Source: Niveibacterium microcysteis (GTDB taxonomy: Bacteria > Pseudomonadota > Gammaproteobacteria > Burkholderiales > Rhodocyclaceae). From it: a DNA stretch of 64,000 bases. Shown here piece by piece: positions 1 through 12,486 of the stretch. Under the pieces are notes generated by a model that had not been told where the DNA came from, did not search any database, and saw only the letters and a program-made list of their open reading frames with translations. The stretch spans positions 1 to 64,000 of the forward strand of contig NZ_CP071060.1 of assembly GCF_017161445.1 (NCBI RefSeq), written 5' to 3'. The position numbers and the translations under genes were made by a program. How positions within the stretch are numbered: position 1 is the first letter of the stretch; each line of letters starts with the position of its first letter.

Positions 1-1425
1 GTGAGTCACGAATTCTGGTCCACCTGCCTGTCCCGCCTCGAAGCTGAACTGCCTCAACAACAGTTCAACACCTGGATCCGGGCCCTGTCCGCTTCTCCGG
101 CTGCCAACCCCCGCAGCCTGGAGTTGCTCGCCCCTAACCGCTTCGTTCTGCAGTGGGTGCGCGAGCGCTACCTGCGGCGCATCGAAGAGATCGGCAACGA
201 GTTGTACGGCGAACCGGTACAGGTCAGCCTTGCGATTGGCGGTGCCGCCAAGCCCGCTGCGCCGCGCGCCGTGGCCGCAAGTAAGCCCGCAGCCACTTCG
301 CCCGTGCACACGGCCGACGCGCCCCGCGCACCCGCAGTTCAGAAGTCGCAGGACGAGGCCCGTGCGGCGCAGCCCGCTGAAGCACGCAAGACCGATGCCT
401 ATGAGCGCACGCGACTGAACCCCGATTTCACGTTCGACAACCTGGTGACCGGCCGCGCCAACGACCTCGCACGCGCCGCAGCCATGCAAGTGGCGCAGAA
501 CCCCGGCACCAGCTACAACCCCTTGTTCGTTTACGGCGGCGTAGGCCTCGGTAAGACCCACTTGATCCACGCCCTCGGCAACGCGGTCTGGAAGCACAAC
601 CCGAAAGCGGTGATCCGCTATGTGCACGCCGAGGACTACTACGCCGACGTCGTGCGCGCCTACCAGCAGAAGAGCTTCGACCAGTTCAAGAAGTACTACC
701 GCTCGCTGGACCTGCTGTTGATCGACGATATCCAGTTCTTCAAGAACAAGGATCGAACGCAGGAAGAGTTCTTCCACGCCTTCAACGCGCTGGTCGAGGC
801 ACGCAAGCAGATCGTGATCACCAGCGACACCTATCCGAAGGATGTCGAGGGGCTGGCTGACCGGCTCATCTCTCGCTTCGACTGGGGTTTGACGGTACAG
901 ATCGAGCCGCCGGAACTCGAAATGCGCGTCGCGATCCTGAAAAAGAAAGCGGAAGCCGAACGCACGCTGCTTGGGGACGACGTCGCCTTCCTGATCGCCA
1001 AAAACCTGCGCTCGAACGTCCGTGAACTCGAAGGCGCGCTGAAGAAGGTGCTGGCCTTTGCCCGCTTCCATGGCCGCGATATCAGCCTTGAGCTCGCCAA
1101 GGAAGCCTTGCGCGACCTGTTGGCCGCACACAACCGCCAGATCACCTTCGAGCTGATCCAGAAGACCGTCGCCGACTACTACAAGATCAAGGTCGCCGAC
1201 ATGCATTCGAAGAAACGCACCCGCGCCATCGCCCGCCCGCGCCAGGTTGCGATGTTCCTCGCCAAGGAACTCACACCCTCCTCGCTGCCGTCCATCGGCG
1301 AGGCCTTCGGTGGCCGCGACCACACCACGGTGTTGCACGCATGCCGGACGATTGCTGAGCTTCGACTCGCTGATCAACAGCTCAACCACGATCTGCATGT
1401 GTTGACGCAGACCTTGCGTGGTTGA
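1..1425 (+). CDS. dnaA: Chromosomal replication initiator protein DnaA
   Basis: AAA+ initiator that binds DnaA boxes and melts the origin. The 474-residue product has the usual four parts: an N-terminal DnaB/DiaA-interacting domain (about 1-80), an Ala/Pro-rich variable linker (about 82-135), the AAA+ core with Walker [11 protein letters not shown] near residue 178 and Walker [11 protein letters not shown] near 240, and a C-terminal helix-turn-helix with the DnaA signature [14 protein letters not shown] near 438-451. The start is GTG at the first base of the window, so any ribosome-binding site lies outside. Length and motifs are normal for the family. It is followed by the putative origin and dnaN, the classic order. 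Confidence 0.98.
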   Translation: MSHEFWSTCLSRLEAELPQQQFNTWIRALSASPAANPRSLELLAPNRFVLQWVRERYLRRIEEIGNELYGEPVQVSLAIGGAAKPAAPRAVAASKPAATSPVHTADAPRAPAVQKSQDEARAAQPAEARKTDAYERTRLNPDFTFDNLVTGRANDLARAAAMQVAQNPGTSYNPLFVYGGVGLGKTHLIHALGNAVWKHNPKAVIRYVHAEDYYADVVRAYQQKSFDQFKKYYRSLDLLLIDDIQFFKNKDRTQEEFFHAFNALVEARKQIVITSDTYPKDVEGLADRLISRFDWGLTVQIEPPELEMRVAILKKKAEAERTLLGDDVAFLIAKNLRSNVRELEGALKKVLAFARFHGRDISLELAKEALRDLLAAHNRQITFELIQKTVADYYKIKVADMHSKKRTRAIARPRQVAMFLAKELTPSSLPSIGEAFGGRDHTTVLHACRTIAELRLADQQLNHDLHVLTQTLRG

Positions 1426-1938
1426 CGCCGAAAACTGTGGATTCAGGGTGGATAGAGCAAGGGGGCGTTTGGGGACAAGCTTGAAGATATCGAGATGGCT
1501 GGAAACCGTCCCCACTTGTTCATCGGATAGTACCGTCGTTCCAAACAGGGTTTCAGACCGTTCAAGCGATTGTTTTTATTGTGTAATTTTCACTTATGCA
1601 CAGAAACAGGTCTTGGTTTACTAATAGTAGTTATATGTTTACAAGATCTTGTTAACAACTGACTGTGAAGCGAATGCGTGTTCTGCGTCGATTGTTTGAC
1701 CATCGGCTGACCAAAATCGAAACCGCATCAGTGTGAATATTCAGTGGGAAGACCGTGGCAAGATTTGGGGATAAGCGCATCAATTCGGTCGATGAGCAAA
1801 ACACTCCCCAGTTGTTCATCAAACGCTACGCAGTTTATGAACAGGGTTTTAAGTGCATTAAGCGATTGTATCTATTGGATATTCTGTGTTTATCCACAGA
1901 AACCGGGTGCAGTTAACTAATAATAGAGGTTTACTTAA
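1426..1938. other. dnaA-dnaN intergenic region, candidate oriC
   Basis: A 513-bp gap, markedly more AT-rich than its flanks, holding DnaA-box-like sites. On the + strand there is a perfect TTATCCACA at 1890-1898 and TTATGCACA at 1594-1602. Opposed 7/9 matches are TGTGGATTC at 1436-1444 and TGTGAATAT at 1732-1740. AT-rich stretches at about 1571-1595 and 1867-1890 could be unwinding elements. The whole gap consists of two diverged tandem copies (see the repeat entries). The region upstream of dnaA is outside the window, so a second or alternative origin there cannot be excluded. The dnaN promoter must also lie here. Confidence 0.6.
1436..1672 (+). repeat. Diverged tandem duplication, copy A
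   Basis: Aligns without gaps to 1732-1968 at an offset of exactly 296 bp; 1511-1670 matches 1807-1966 at about 64% by hand count. Identity is concentrated in blocks: TTTGGGGA(C/T)AAGC at 1468, CCCCA and TTGTTCATC near 1511-1524, AACAGGGTTT at 1544, AAGCGATTGT at 1564, TTAT-CACAGAAAC at 1594, CTAATA at 1621 and GTTAACA at 1651. The last block corresponds to dnaN codons in copy B, so copy A includes a relic of the dnaN 5' end. Confidence 0.75.

Positions 1939-1968
<30 letters not shown>
1732..1968 (+). repeat. Diverged tandem duplication, copy B (runs into dnaN)
   Basis: Partner of the copy at 1436-1672. It carries the perfect DnaA box TTATCCACA (1890-1898) where copy A has TTATGCACA. Its last 30 bases are the first ten codons of dnaN (ATG at 1939). 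A two-base offset change near the left edge (298 instead of 296) marks one small indel. Blocks of high identity alternate with diverged spacers, which is the pattern expected when protein-binding sites are kept. Confidence 0.75.
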
Positions 1969-5648
<3,680 letters not shown>

Positions 5649-5696
5649 TATGAAAAGCGTTTGTCTCTGAACAAGTTCTGAGATACGAATGAACAT

Positions 5697-5727
5697 AAGG
5701 CCCATAAAGGGCCTTTTGTTCTTTTTG
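5697..5727 (+). terminator. Rho-independent terminator after gyrB
   Basis: Stem AAGGCCC (5697-5703) / GGGCCTT (5709-5715) with a 5-base loop, followed by a T-rich tail TTTGTTCTTTTT. It lies between gyrB and the end of the convergent response-regulator gene. Confidence 0.85.
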
Positions 5728-5781
5728 GAATCGCATTCCCGCCGGTTCGCCGCTCACCAGCGGCAATCTCTGCCGTATCGG

Positions 5782-6351
5782 CTAGACGCTGCCTGTGCTC
5801 GCCACTTCTGGCTGCGAAGCGGTAACCAGCCGGCGCGGCACCATATCTGCATCAAGAAGTCGTTCGATTCGAGCGAACACTTCAAGCCGTGAAAAAGGCT
5901 TCTTCATGAAATCGTCGGCGCCGATTCGGGTGCCGAAGAACTGTTCGGTGGCTTGTTCGTTGCCGCTGATCATGATCACCGGAATATCCTTCGTCAGCGG
6001 ATCACGCCGTAGCGTGCGCAGCGCTGCGAAGCCGTTCATGCCCGGAAGGACGATGTCGAGAAAAATGATGTCCGGCGTCAGGTCGCGGGCTATCTCGATT
6101 CCTTCTTCGGCGGTCAGCGCTTCAAGGGTGACGTAGCCGGCGGAATTGAGCATCTTCCGAAGCGCGGCGACGATGGTCGGCGAGTCGTCAACGATCAGTG
6201 CGCTCGTACCGGGCCGCGCATTCTGGCGATCACGGACGCGTCGCTCCGGGGGCTGGCCAAGACTGGTCCCAACCGCGTCAGCGTGGTTTGCCGGCGCTTG
6301 GGGGGTCGGCGATTTGGCAAGTATCGATTTGAGCTGATCGAAAAGTCCCAC
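5782..6351 (-). CDS. Single-domain response regulator (PilH/CheY-like)
   Basis: Phosphoacceptor protein of a two-component or chemotaxis-like pathway. 189 residues: an unusual N-terminal extension of about 48 residues starting MGLFDQLKSILAKS, then one receiver domain (about 50-168) and a short tail. The receiver residues are all present: acidic pair D55-D56, phosphoacceptor D99 in IIFLDIVLPGMNG, switch Ser129 and K151 before the conserved Pro. There is no output domain, and no histidine kinase or pil/che gene sits nearby, so its partner is encoded elsewhere. PilH-like twitching control is possible from similarity of the receiver, but unproven. It converges on gyrB. Confidence 0.85.
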   Translation of the reverse strand: MGLFDQLKSILAKSPTPQAPANHADAVGTSLGQPPERRVRDRQNARPGTSALIVDDSPTIVAALRKMLNSAGYVTLEALTAEEGIEIARDLTPDIIFLDIVLPGMNGFAALRTLRRDPLTKDIPVIMISGNEQATEQFFGTRIGADDFMKKPFSRLEVFARIERLLDADMVPRRLVTASQPEVASTGSV

Positions 6352-6655
6352 GATTACCTCTGCTGAGTGCGCCCAGGCGCGGAGCTTGGTTCAAATCCGG
6401 TTGGCGAACAAATCATACCGTCGGCATTCCCGCGCGTGACTGGCTCACGTCAAAAGCGTGAGCGGCCGTGCGTCGGGCGTCACAGTGCGGCTCAATTGCC
6501 TATCGGTCCCAAGGGCGAAACAGCTTCAACACCAGACGGAGGCGGATTCGATCGCCCAAAGGCGCCGGCAACCTGTCGCATTTCACGGTCCTTGATATGC
6601 CATAGCGATATGCTGTCGGCCTAACCAAAATGTCGTGCCTCGACGGACCGTTCCG
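6352..6655. other. Intergenic stretch before vgrG
   Basis: About 300 bp between the response regulator and vgrG, which are transcribed divergently. I see no convincing gene, repeat or terminator; the promoters of both neighbours must lie here. The only small structure noticed is a CTCACG/CGTGAG inverted repeat around 6441-6462. Confidence 0.4.
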
Positions 6656-9622
6656 ATGCCTGGTTTCTCAATCCCTGGTCTGCTTTCGCGCAGCTTTTCC
6701 GACGCCCACCGCTTGCTGCGTCTTACCACCCCGCTGGGCAACGATGCACTGCTGGTGGAAATCGCGCGAATCCGCGAGTCGGTGGGGGAAGGTGGCTTTG
6801 AACTCGACTTGATGCTCTTGAGCGAGGATGCGCAGATCGCGCACAAATCGCTGATCGGGCAACCGGTGTGTTTGACGCTGCTAACCGATGGCCTCGTGAG
6901 TCGAGATCGCCCCTTTCACGGCTATGTGACCGGATTTGGTCTGCAAGGCGCTGATGGGGGGCTTGCGCGCTACCGCATGCGGGTGCAGCCGTGGCTCGCC
7001 TTCCTTGGCCACAACCGCGATAGCTGGGCTTTCCAGGATCAGAACGTCGTTGCGATCTGCGATGAGCTCTTCGCTGGCTGGCAAGGGCAAGGCAAGCTGG
7101 TCCCGCAGTGGCGCTGGGAGCTGTCTGAGCCTGACGCGTTGCTACCGCGCAGCCTCTGTGTGCAGCATGGTGAGAGTGATCTGGCCTTCGTCGAACGCTT
7201 GCTTGCCGAGGAAGGCCTGTTCTACTGGTTCGAGCACGCCGCCGACTCCCACACCCTGGTCATCGCCGATCACAACGGCGCTTTCAAGCAAGTGCCGCCG
7301 ATGCGCTTTCACCGCGCCGATGCCACCGAAGTGGCCGACACCGTGCAAAGCCTGCAGCGAAGCTCGCGCGTGATGCCCGACACCGTGCGCATCGTGACCT
7401 GGGATTACCGTGCCCATCAGCGTGTCACCGTGGAAGCGCGTGGACAGCAGTGCGGCCCAATCTCGCTCGTGCGCAGCGATTCGCCCGGCCTCTACGCCTT
7501 CCCGAGTGTGGAAGACGGTGAGCGCTACGCCCAGCGTCAGCTGCAAGCCTGGCAGTGCCGAATTCACACATACCCGATCCGCAGCACCGTGCGCCGGTTC
7601 GCACCGGGTACTCGTACCGTGATTACCGACGGCCCGTTTGGCCTGCCGACCGGTGTGCCGATTGCTGTGCTCAGCGTCGAGCACGAAGCGCGCAACAACC
7701 TCGCCGCCGATGTACTGGCACAGATCCGCGAAGTCCTGGGGCCGGCACCTTCAATGGCCCTGCTCGATTCATTGGTTGATGTAACCAACAGCGCGCAAGC
7801 AGTGCGCAATGACGCAGACGCCCCACTCTACTGCAACCGCGCGCACAGCATTCCCGCCGACGCACCCTACCGCCCGCTGACTTGGGATCAGCACGGCGCA
7901 CGCATCCATGCCAAACCTACCGTGCGTGGCACTCAGACGGCGTTGGTCGTCGGCGTTTCGGGTACGCCGCTCACTGCGGATCGCGATGGCCGCATCAAGA
8001 TCCAGTTGCCGTGGCTACGCGGCGGCAATGCCCAAAGCCGCCTCGCTCATCCAAGCGGGGACGACAACGCCCGCGCGAACGAAACCGTCGGTACCTGGGT
8101 CCGCGTGGCGACTGCGCTAGCTGGCGACAACTGGGGTGCCCATTTCACCCCGCGCCTAGGCCAGGAAGTGCTGGTGGACTTCTCTGAGGGTGACATCGAC
8201 CGCCCGATCGTGATCGGGCTCGCCTACAACGGCCGCGGGCAAGACGACGCGCAAGGCAATCAGGTCAGCAGTGGAAGCGCCAACGCCACGGGCAACGCAC
8301 CCGCGTGGTTCCCCGGCACAGCCGGTGCACATGCGCACAAGCCGGTGTTTGCCGGCATCAAGACCCAGGCACTCGCGAGCAGCCAGGCTGGCAGCGGCGA
8401 ACACAACGCGCTGGTGTTCGACGCCACGCCGGGCCAAGACGGTCTTCGCCTTTCTACCACCCAGCACGATAGTCGCCTGCAGCTGGGTCACCTGCGGGCA
8501 CAGACCGACAACGCCCGCGAAGCCGCCCGTGGCCACGGGGCGGAACTGGCCACCGGCGCCGCTGGCGCCGTGCGTGCCGCACAGGGTCTGCAACTCTCCG
8601 CCGGCGAATCCGGGCATCGTGGCGTGCCGCACGTCGACGCGAGTGGCGCCACCTCGGTGCTCGAAAGCAGCAGCGACCTTGCGACCGCGCTCGCCAAGGC
8701 TGCGAACACCTCACGCGCCAAACTGCCGAAAGATCCGTCCGAGCCGAGGCAACTGCCACCGCTCGAAGGCACAACAACGCAATCCAAGGAACTGGCCGAG
8801 ACGACCAGCATCAACCAAAGCCCCGCCGGGATCGGAGGCGGCACCGGTACCGTCAGCGCTTGGGCTGCGCCGCACCTTTCGCTATTCGGTGAAGCGGGCA
8901 TCGCACTCACCACCCCGGCACACAGCACCACCGTGGCCAACGACCTCTCCGTCACCGGTGGCCAGACTTTTGAGGCCGCCGCGCAAGGCGCGATTCGCTG
9001 GGCGAGCGGTGCCGGCCTCGTGCTCTACACCGTGGGCAAGAAGCCCGAAGGCGCACGCCCGATCACCGACACCGGAATAAAGCTGCACGCCGCCGCCGGC
9101 AAAGTCACTGCGCACGCCCACGACAACACCGCCACCGTCGCGGCGCAGAAGCAAGTCACGATCGCCAGCACCCACGCCAGCATCCAGATCAGCGCCAAGA
9201 GCCACGTCCAGCTCACCGCCGCCGGCGCTGCGATCCAGATCGAAGGCGGCAACATCACACTGACCGCGCCGGGGAGTGTGAAGCTCAAGGCAAGCCAGAA
9301 GAATCTGACGGGGGGGACGAGCGCGGCAGTAGTGACGCCCAATTTCCCTGTGAGCACCCCTGAGTTTCCCGCGCTGCAAGAACACAGCCGTTTCAGCCAG
9401 AAACTCAACGTCGCGGGCCTTCTAGGGCTGGACCCTGAGACGAACGCACTGCATGGAAACATGAGCTATGAGGTTTTCGACCAAAGCGGGCAAAAACTTG
9501 CGGCCGGGCAGATCAATCCCGATGGCAACACGGACCGGGTATTCACCAGCAAATCCGAAAAACTCAAAGTGGTCGTCAAGACCGGTGAGTGGATTCTGCT
9601 GCAAGACATCGAGCACCTTTGA
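6656..9622 (+). CDS. vgrG: Type VI secretion tip protein VgrG with C-terminal extension
   Basis: Trimeric spike protein that tips the T6SS tube and carries effectors out of the cell. 988 residues from ATG 6656; an in-frame GTG at 6635 would add seven. It has the gp27-like region (about 1-370), the gp5 OB-fold with DRDGRIKIQLPWLRGG near 440 and GDNWGAHFTPRLGQEVLVDF near 491-510, and a DUF2345 beta-helix needle ending near LKASQKNLTGG (about 880-890). About 95 residues follow, with a beta-rich YEVFDQSGQKLAAGQI segment that looks like a small transthyretin-like adaptor domain; that fold is inference. The effector gene starts 29 bp downstream. No tube, sheath, membrane-complex, PAAR or DUF4123 chaperone gene is in the window, so this is an orphan vgrG cargo locus. 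Confidence 0.93.
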   Translation: MPGFSIPGLLSRSFSDAHRLLRLTTPLGNDALLVEIARIRESVGEGGFELDLMLLSEDAQIAHKSLIGQPVCLTLLTDGLVSRDRPFHGYVTGFGLQGADGGLARYRMRVQPWLAFLGHNRDSWAFQDQNVVAICDELFAGWQGQGKLVPQWRWELSEPDALLPRSLCVQHGESDLAFVERLLAEEGLFYWFEHAADSHTLVIADHNGAFKQVPPMRFHRADATEVADTVQSLQRSSRVMPDTVRIVTWDYRAHQRVTVEARGQQCGPISLVRSDSPGLYAFPSVEDGERYAQRQLQAWQCRIHTYPIRSTVRRFAPGTRTVITDGPFGLPTGVPIAVLSVEHEARNNLAADVLAQIREVLGPAPSMALLDSLVDVTNSAQAVRNDADAPLYCNRAHSIPADAPYRPLTWDQHGARIHAKPTVRGTQTALVVGVSGTPLTADRDGRIKIQLPWLRGGNAQSRLAHPSGDDNARANETVGTWVRVATALAGDNWGAHFTPRLGQEVLVDFSEGDIDRPIVIGLAYNGRGQDDAQGNQVSSGSANATGNAPAWFPGTAGAHAHKPVFAGIKTQALASSQAGSGEHNALVFDATPGQDGLRLSTTQHDSRLQLGHLRAQTDNAREAARGHGAELATGAAGAVRAAQGLQLSAGESGHRGVPHVDASGATSVLESSSDLATALAKAANTSRAKLPKDPSEPRQLPPLEGTTTQSKELAETTSINQSPAGIGGGTGTVSAWAAPHLSLFGEAGIALTTPAHSTTVANDLSVTGGQTFEAAAQGAIRWASGAGLVLYTVGKKPEGARPITDTGIKLHAAAGKVTAHAHDNTATVAAQKQVTIASTHASIQISAKSHVQLTAAGAAIQIEGGNITLTAPGSVKLKASQKNLTGGTSAAVVTPNFPVSTPEFPALQEHSRFSQKLNVAGLLGLDPETNALHGNMSYEVFDQSGQKLAAGQINPDGNTDRVFTSKSEKLKVVVKTGEWILLQDIEHL

Positions 9623-9651
9623 TTCGCCCGTTGCCCACTGGATATTCCCTC

Positions 9652-11613
9652 ATGAACACCTATGAAGAGTTGACTGACATTGAGGCTGCCACCCCGCATG
9701 AACCTGCGCCCGAAGAGTCTGCACTTCAGACTTCCGCTGTAGATGAAACCGCGCCTGCGGAAGGATCAGCGACTGCCCAACCGCCAGAGCTGTCGATCTG
9801 CATGCGTGCACTCGACGGCGAGCCAATCGTCAAACTCGGCGTGAATGTTTGCTGGGACGGTGGCGAGCTTACCGCCTTCACAAATGCCGAAGGCTTGTTG
9901 CCCCCTGTCAAAGCGCCCCCGGGGGCCATGCTAACACTGGCGGTGCAGCGTTTCGACAAGACATACAAGGAGATCGGCGCAACGGTGATGCCCGCCTCAA
10001 ATGGCTTGCTGACCGCGATCAGCCCGAGTCTCGTACTTGAAACCAAGACTGAACTCCATGAGGGCACGCCGGGCACGGCCGAGGCGGCGATTCCGAAATC
10101 CGAGGCAAGCGATGCCGGCGACCTCATGCCTCCGCCCCCGGTCACCGCCACGGGTGCGGCGCCGGAACACGCACCATCTGCCCCGCCCGCAAGGAATGCA
10201 GACAAAGCCGCGACGCCGCAGGCGACAGGCAAGGCCGCCCCAGCGCAGTCGACCAAGCCTGTGCCAGTTCAAGCCGCACCAAAACAAGCCACAGCGGTGC
10301 CGACTGCCGCGCACAGCGCGACTTCAGCCCCACGAAAGATTTCGGGCGCTGACGATGCCAAGCAAGCACTGCAGACTGGACGCAACGAACGGGGCCACCC
10401 GATCGCGTTTCACACGCAGAAGTTAATTGACTGGTGGGGCAGTTGGCGCCTACCGACGCTCAACTTGTGGGGTGAGTCAGCGGTGCAAGGCACCGCGCCG
10501 CAAACCTCTGTAGCGGTCACCGCCGAGATGGTTCAACAGGTCCAGGCCCTTTTGGCGTTTGCGAAGGAGCAGACCGAGTACAGATACACGGAGGGCACCG
10601 CCGGCGTACTCACATCAATGGCCAATCGTAGCTTCAAGCATAAGAGCGACGAGAAAAAGGCTTGGATATCGATAGGCCTTTGCTACACCTATGTCAAAGT
10701 GGCGCTGACGCGAAGCAAGATCGTCGATGGCATTCTGGCTGAAAAGCCGTTGGCGAAACAGGGCACGGCCGAGCATCTTGCGATGCAAGACAGTGCCAGC
10801 AAGGCCGGCCCGGCGCTGCTGGCGAAGGGCTTTCGCGATGTAACGTCTTTAGTGCCTGACGCCCGATGGGCCGCCGCCGGAGATGTCATCGTCTACGAAT
10901 GGACTCCCGAGACTTGGGCGAGGAGAAAAAAGCAAAAGAAAAAGGACGATTGGCCAAATCATGGCCATATTGACATTCGTGACTACGAGTTCTACGTGAG
11001 CGACTATCTGACGCTCCCACCCGAGAAACCCGCACACCCGACCTGGACTGACTACACCAACATCCGCATCTATCGCAAGGTGTTCGATCCGCTGCCGACC
11101 CAGCGCATTCGAGCATTCCTGCGCTGCTTGCGCGAATTTGAATGTCAGGCAGAGCGCGACGACAGCAAGCGCTACCAGATGCTCAACTGCGCAGTGCCGG
11201 GTACGTCGGAGCGGCGCTTTGGCAGCTACAAAACCCACCCATGGGAAGGGCTTCCACCGCCACCGAAATCCAAGGGCTCCACGGCGGCCGGCGCTTACCA
11301 GGTCCTTGCTAGTACATGGAAAGAGAAGATTGACCAAGGTTTGATCCCGAGCAACGGCGATACCTTCAGCCCGGCCATCCAGGACCGTATTGCAGTCATC
11401 AAGATCGAAGACCGCAACGCGCTCCACCTGATTCGCTCGGGGAAAATTCGGGAAGCCATTGAAGACACGACATTGCCAAAAGAATGGACCAGCCTTCCTG
11501 GTGGCGCAGAGAATGAGCGTCGAAAGACACCAGACGGCAAATCCATGAACATGGCTTACCTGTTGAACTTGTTTGACCGATATCTGGCGGAAGAGAGAAA
11601 GAAATGCGATTGA
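9652..11613 (+). CDS. Putative T6SS effector: CHAP/NlpC-like cysteine domain plus lambda-lysozyme-like (GH104) domain
   Basis: 653 residues in four parts. Residues 47-130 look like a beta-sandwich (carboxypeptidase-regulatory-like) domain that may dock on VgrG. Residues 135-230 are a Pro/Ala/Thr-rich linker. Residues 300-460 resemble a CHAP/NlpC-type papain-fold amidase: Cys344 in IGLCYTYVKVAL, then GFRDV, AAAGDVIVYEW, and His437/His439 in NHGHIDIRDYEFYVSDY. Residues 484-645 match phage lambda endolysin: AFLRCLREFE aligns with lambda AFLDMLAWSE, so Glu497 falls on catalytic Glu19; STAAGAYQVL aligns with STGAGRYQLL, and a SLPGG motif follows. Inference: it attacks both peptide and glycan parts of peptidoglycan in the target periplasm. 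The gene follows vgrG and overlaps a periplasmic protein gene. No secretion signal is seen, consistent with T6SS export. Confidence 0.8.
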   Translation: MNTYEELTDIEAATPHEPAPEESALQTSAVDETAPAEGSATAQPPELSICMRALDGEPIVKLGVNVCWDGGELTAFTNAEGLLPPVKAPPGAMLTLAVQRFDKTYKEIGATVMPASNGLLTAISPSLVLETKTELHEGTPGTAEAAIPKSEASDAGDLMPPPPVTATGAAPEHAPSAPPARNADKAATPQATGKAAPAQSTKPVPVQAAPKQATAVPTAAHSATSAPRKISGADDAKQALQTGRNERGHPIAFHTQKLIDWWGSWRLPTLNLWGESAVQGTAPQTSVAVTAEMVQQVQALLAFAKEQTEYRYTEGTAGVLTSMANRSFKHKSDEKKAWISIGLCYTYVKVALTRSKIVDGILAEKPLAKQGTAEHLAMQDSASKAGPALLAKGFRDVTSLVPDARWAAAGDVIVYEWTPETWARRKKQKKKDDWPNHGHIDIRDYEFYVSDYLTLPPEKPAHPTWTDYTNIRIYRKVFDPLPTQRIRAFLRCLREFECQAERDDSKRYQMLNCAVPGTSERRFGSYKTHPWEGLPPPPKSKGSTAAGAYQVLASTWKEKIDQGLIPSNGDTFSPAIQDRIAVIKIEDRNALHLIRSGKIREAIEDTTLPKEWTSLPGGAENERRKTPDGKSMNMAYLLNLFDRYLAEERKKCD

Positions 11614-12254
11614 GCAGAATTGTAAATTCGCTGCTTGTTGGAATAGGACTTAGTACTTTGAGTGCTCAAGCAGCACAATCCTTGACGCCAGAGCAACTGG
11701 AGGTGCGAGACTTCATTAAGAAACTCTATTCCTATGACCCAGCAACTTTCGAGGGCGGCGAGTTTGACGTGAAAACGCGGAAGCCATATCTACTGAACAA
11801 GGCGCCAGACAATCCTGCGCTATCAAAGTACTTGCCTAAGGAAAACTGCGAACTTATCGAAGAGTTTTTCGACCGTTCGATAATTCGGCGAACGCAGAAG
11901 AAGACTTTTGTCGCGTGCAGCGCACCCAATCTATTCCCACATCTTGGCTCGGAGGAAATCTCCCCAGCCACCCGATACGAGGACATCGCCCGCCCTTTGA
12001 TTGAAACGCCGACGGTGATTGGCAATACAGCCAAGGTGGTTGTTTACGTGCGGGGCTTCAAGAGCAAGGAGCCTGGGCAAGCCCTGTACGACCGGAACAT
12101 TTTCTATTTGTCAAAGACCGATATTGGGTGGCGAATTACCAACGTCCTTACGATCCTCGGCAAGGGCTCTTTTCAGACGCGACCCTGCGGCTACGAATCG
12201 GCGACGAAACTCACCCCCGAGCAGTTGAAGGACGCACCCAGCGAGTGTGAATGA
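11604..12254 (+). CDS. Putative periplasmic immunity protein for the upstream effector
   Basis: 216 residues with a Sec signal peptide (about 1-23, ending AQA) and no lipobox, so exported to the periplasm. It overlaps the effector gene by 10 bp, in another frame, which implies translational coupling. I recognise no family; the mature part has Cys pairs (PKENCELI, FVACSAP, TRPCGYES, PSECE) that could form disulfides. The position directly after a peptidoglycan-degrading effector and the periplasmic location are what a cognate immunity protein should show. Base composition is clearly more AT-rich than the surrounding chromosome, as expected for transferred toxin-immunity cargo. Function is inferred from context only. 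Confidence 0.65.
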   Translation: MRLSRIVNSLLVGIGLSTLSAQAAQSLTPEQLEVRDFIKKLYSYDPATFEGGEFDVKTRKPYLLNKAPDNPALSKYLPKENCELIEEFFDRSIIRRTQKKTFVACSAPNLFPHLGSEEISPATRYEDIARPLIETPTVIGNTAKVVVYVRGFKSKEPGQALYDRNIFYLSKTDIGWRITNVLTILGKGSFQTRPCGYESATKLTPEQLKDAPSECE

Positions 12255-12265
12255 ACCCGGTGCGG

Positions 12266-12466
12266 GCGCAAGCAACGGCTGCGCGGCAACCCGCTCACCG
12301 CCGATTAGGGCGGCCGCATCAGATTCAGCTCTCGTGGCGGCGCGGCGGCAACGCACAAAACCACATCGCCCACCCGAACGGGGACGACAACGCGCGTGCG
12401 AACGAGACCGATGGCACGCGGCTGCGTGTGGTAACCAGCGCTGGCTGGTGACAACGGGCAAACACC
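12266..12466 (+). pseudogene. vgrG remnant, upstream half
   Basis: Decayed vgrG sequence that matches intact vgrG at about 7960-8130 (VgrG residues about 435-491). Recognisable pieces in mixed frames are RRGGNAQNHIAHPNGDDN, then ARANETDGTRLRVVTS, parallel to LRGGNAQSRLAHPSGDDN and ARANETVGTWVRVATA. An in-frame TAG (CCGATTAG) and a one-base deletion in the GRIKIQ region break the frame. It ends at the GDNWG junction; the sequence that should follow resumes only at about 13193. Confidence 0.8.
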
Positions 12467-12486
12467 GCTCTGCTTATCACGCGAAG

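Noticed and set aside
1418..1624. Short + strand frame after dnaA
   Set aside because: It lies in the AT-rich duplicated origin-like region and has no coding character.
12247..12486. Upstream part of the open frame leading into the 178-residue secreted protein
   Set aside because: It is vgrG remnant read in the wrong frame; the signal peptide shows the protein starts near 12487.
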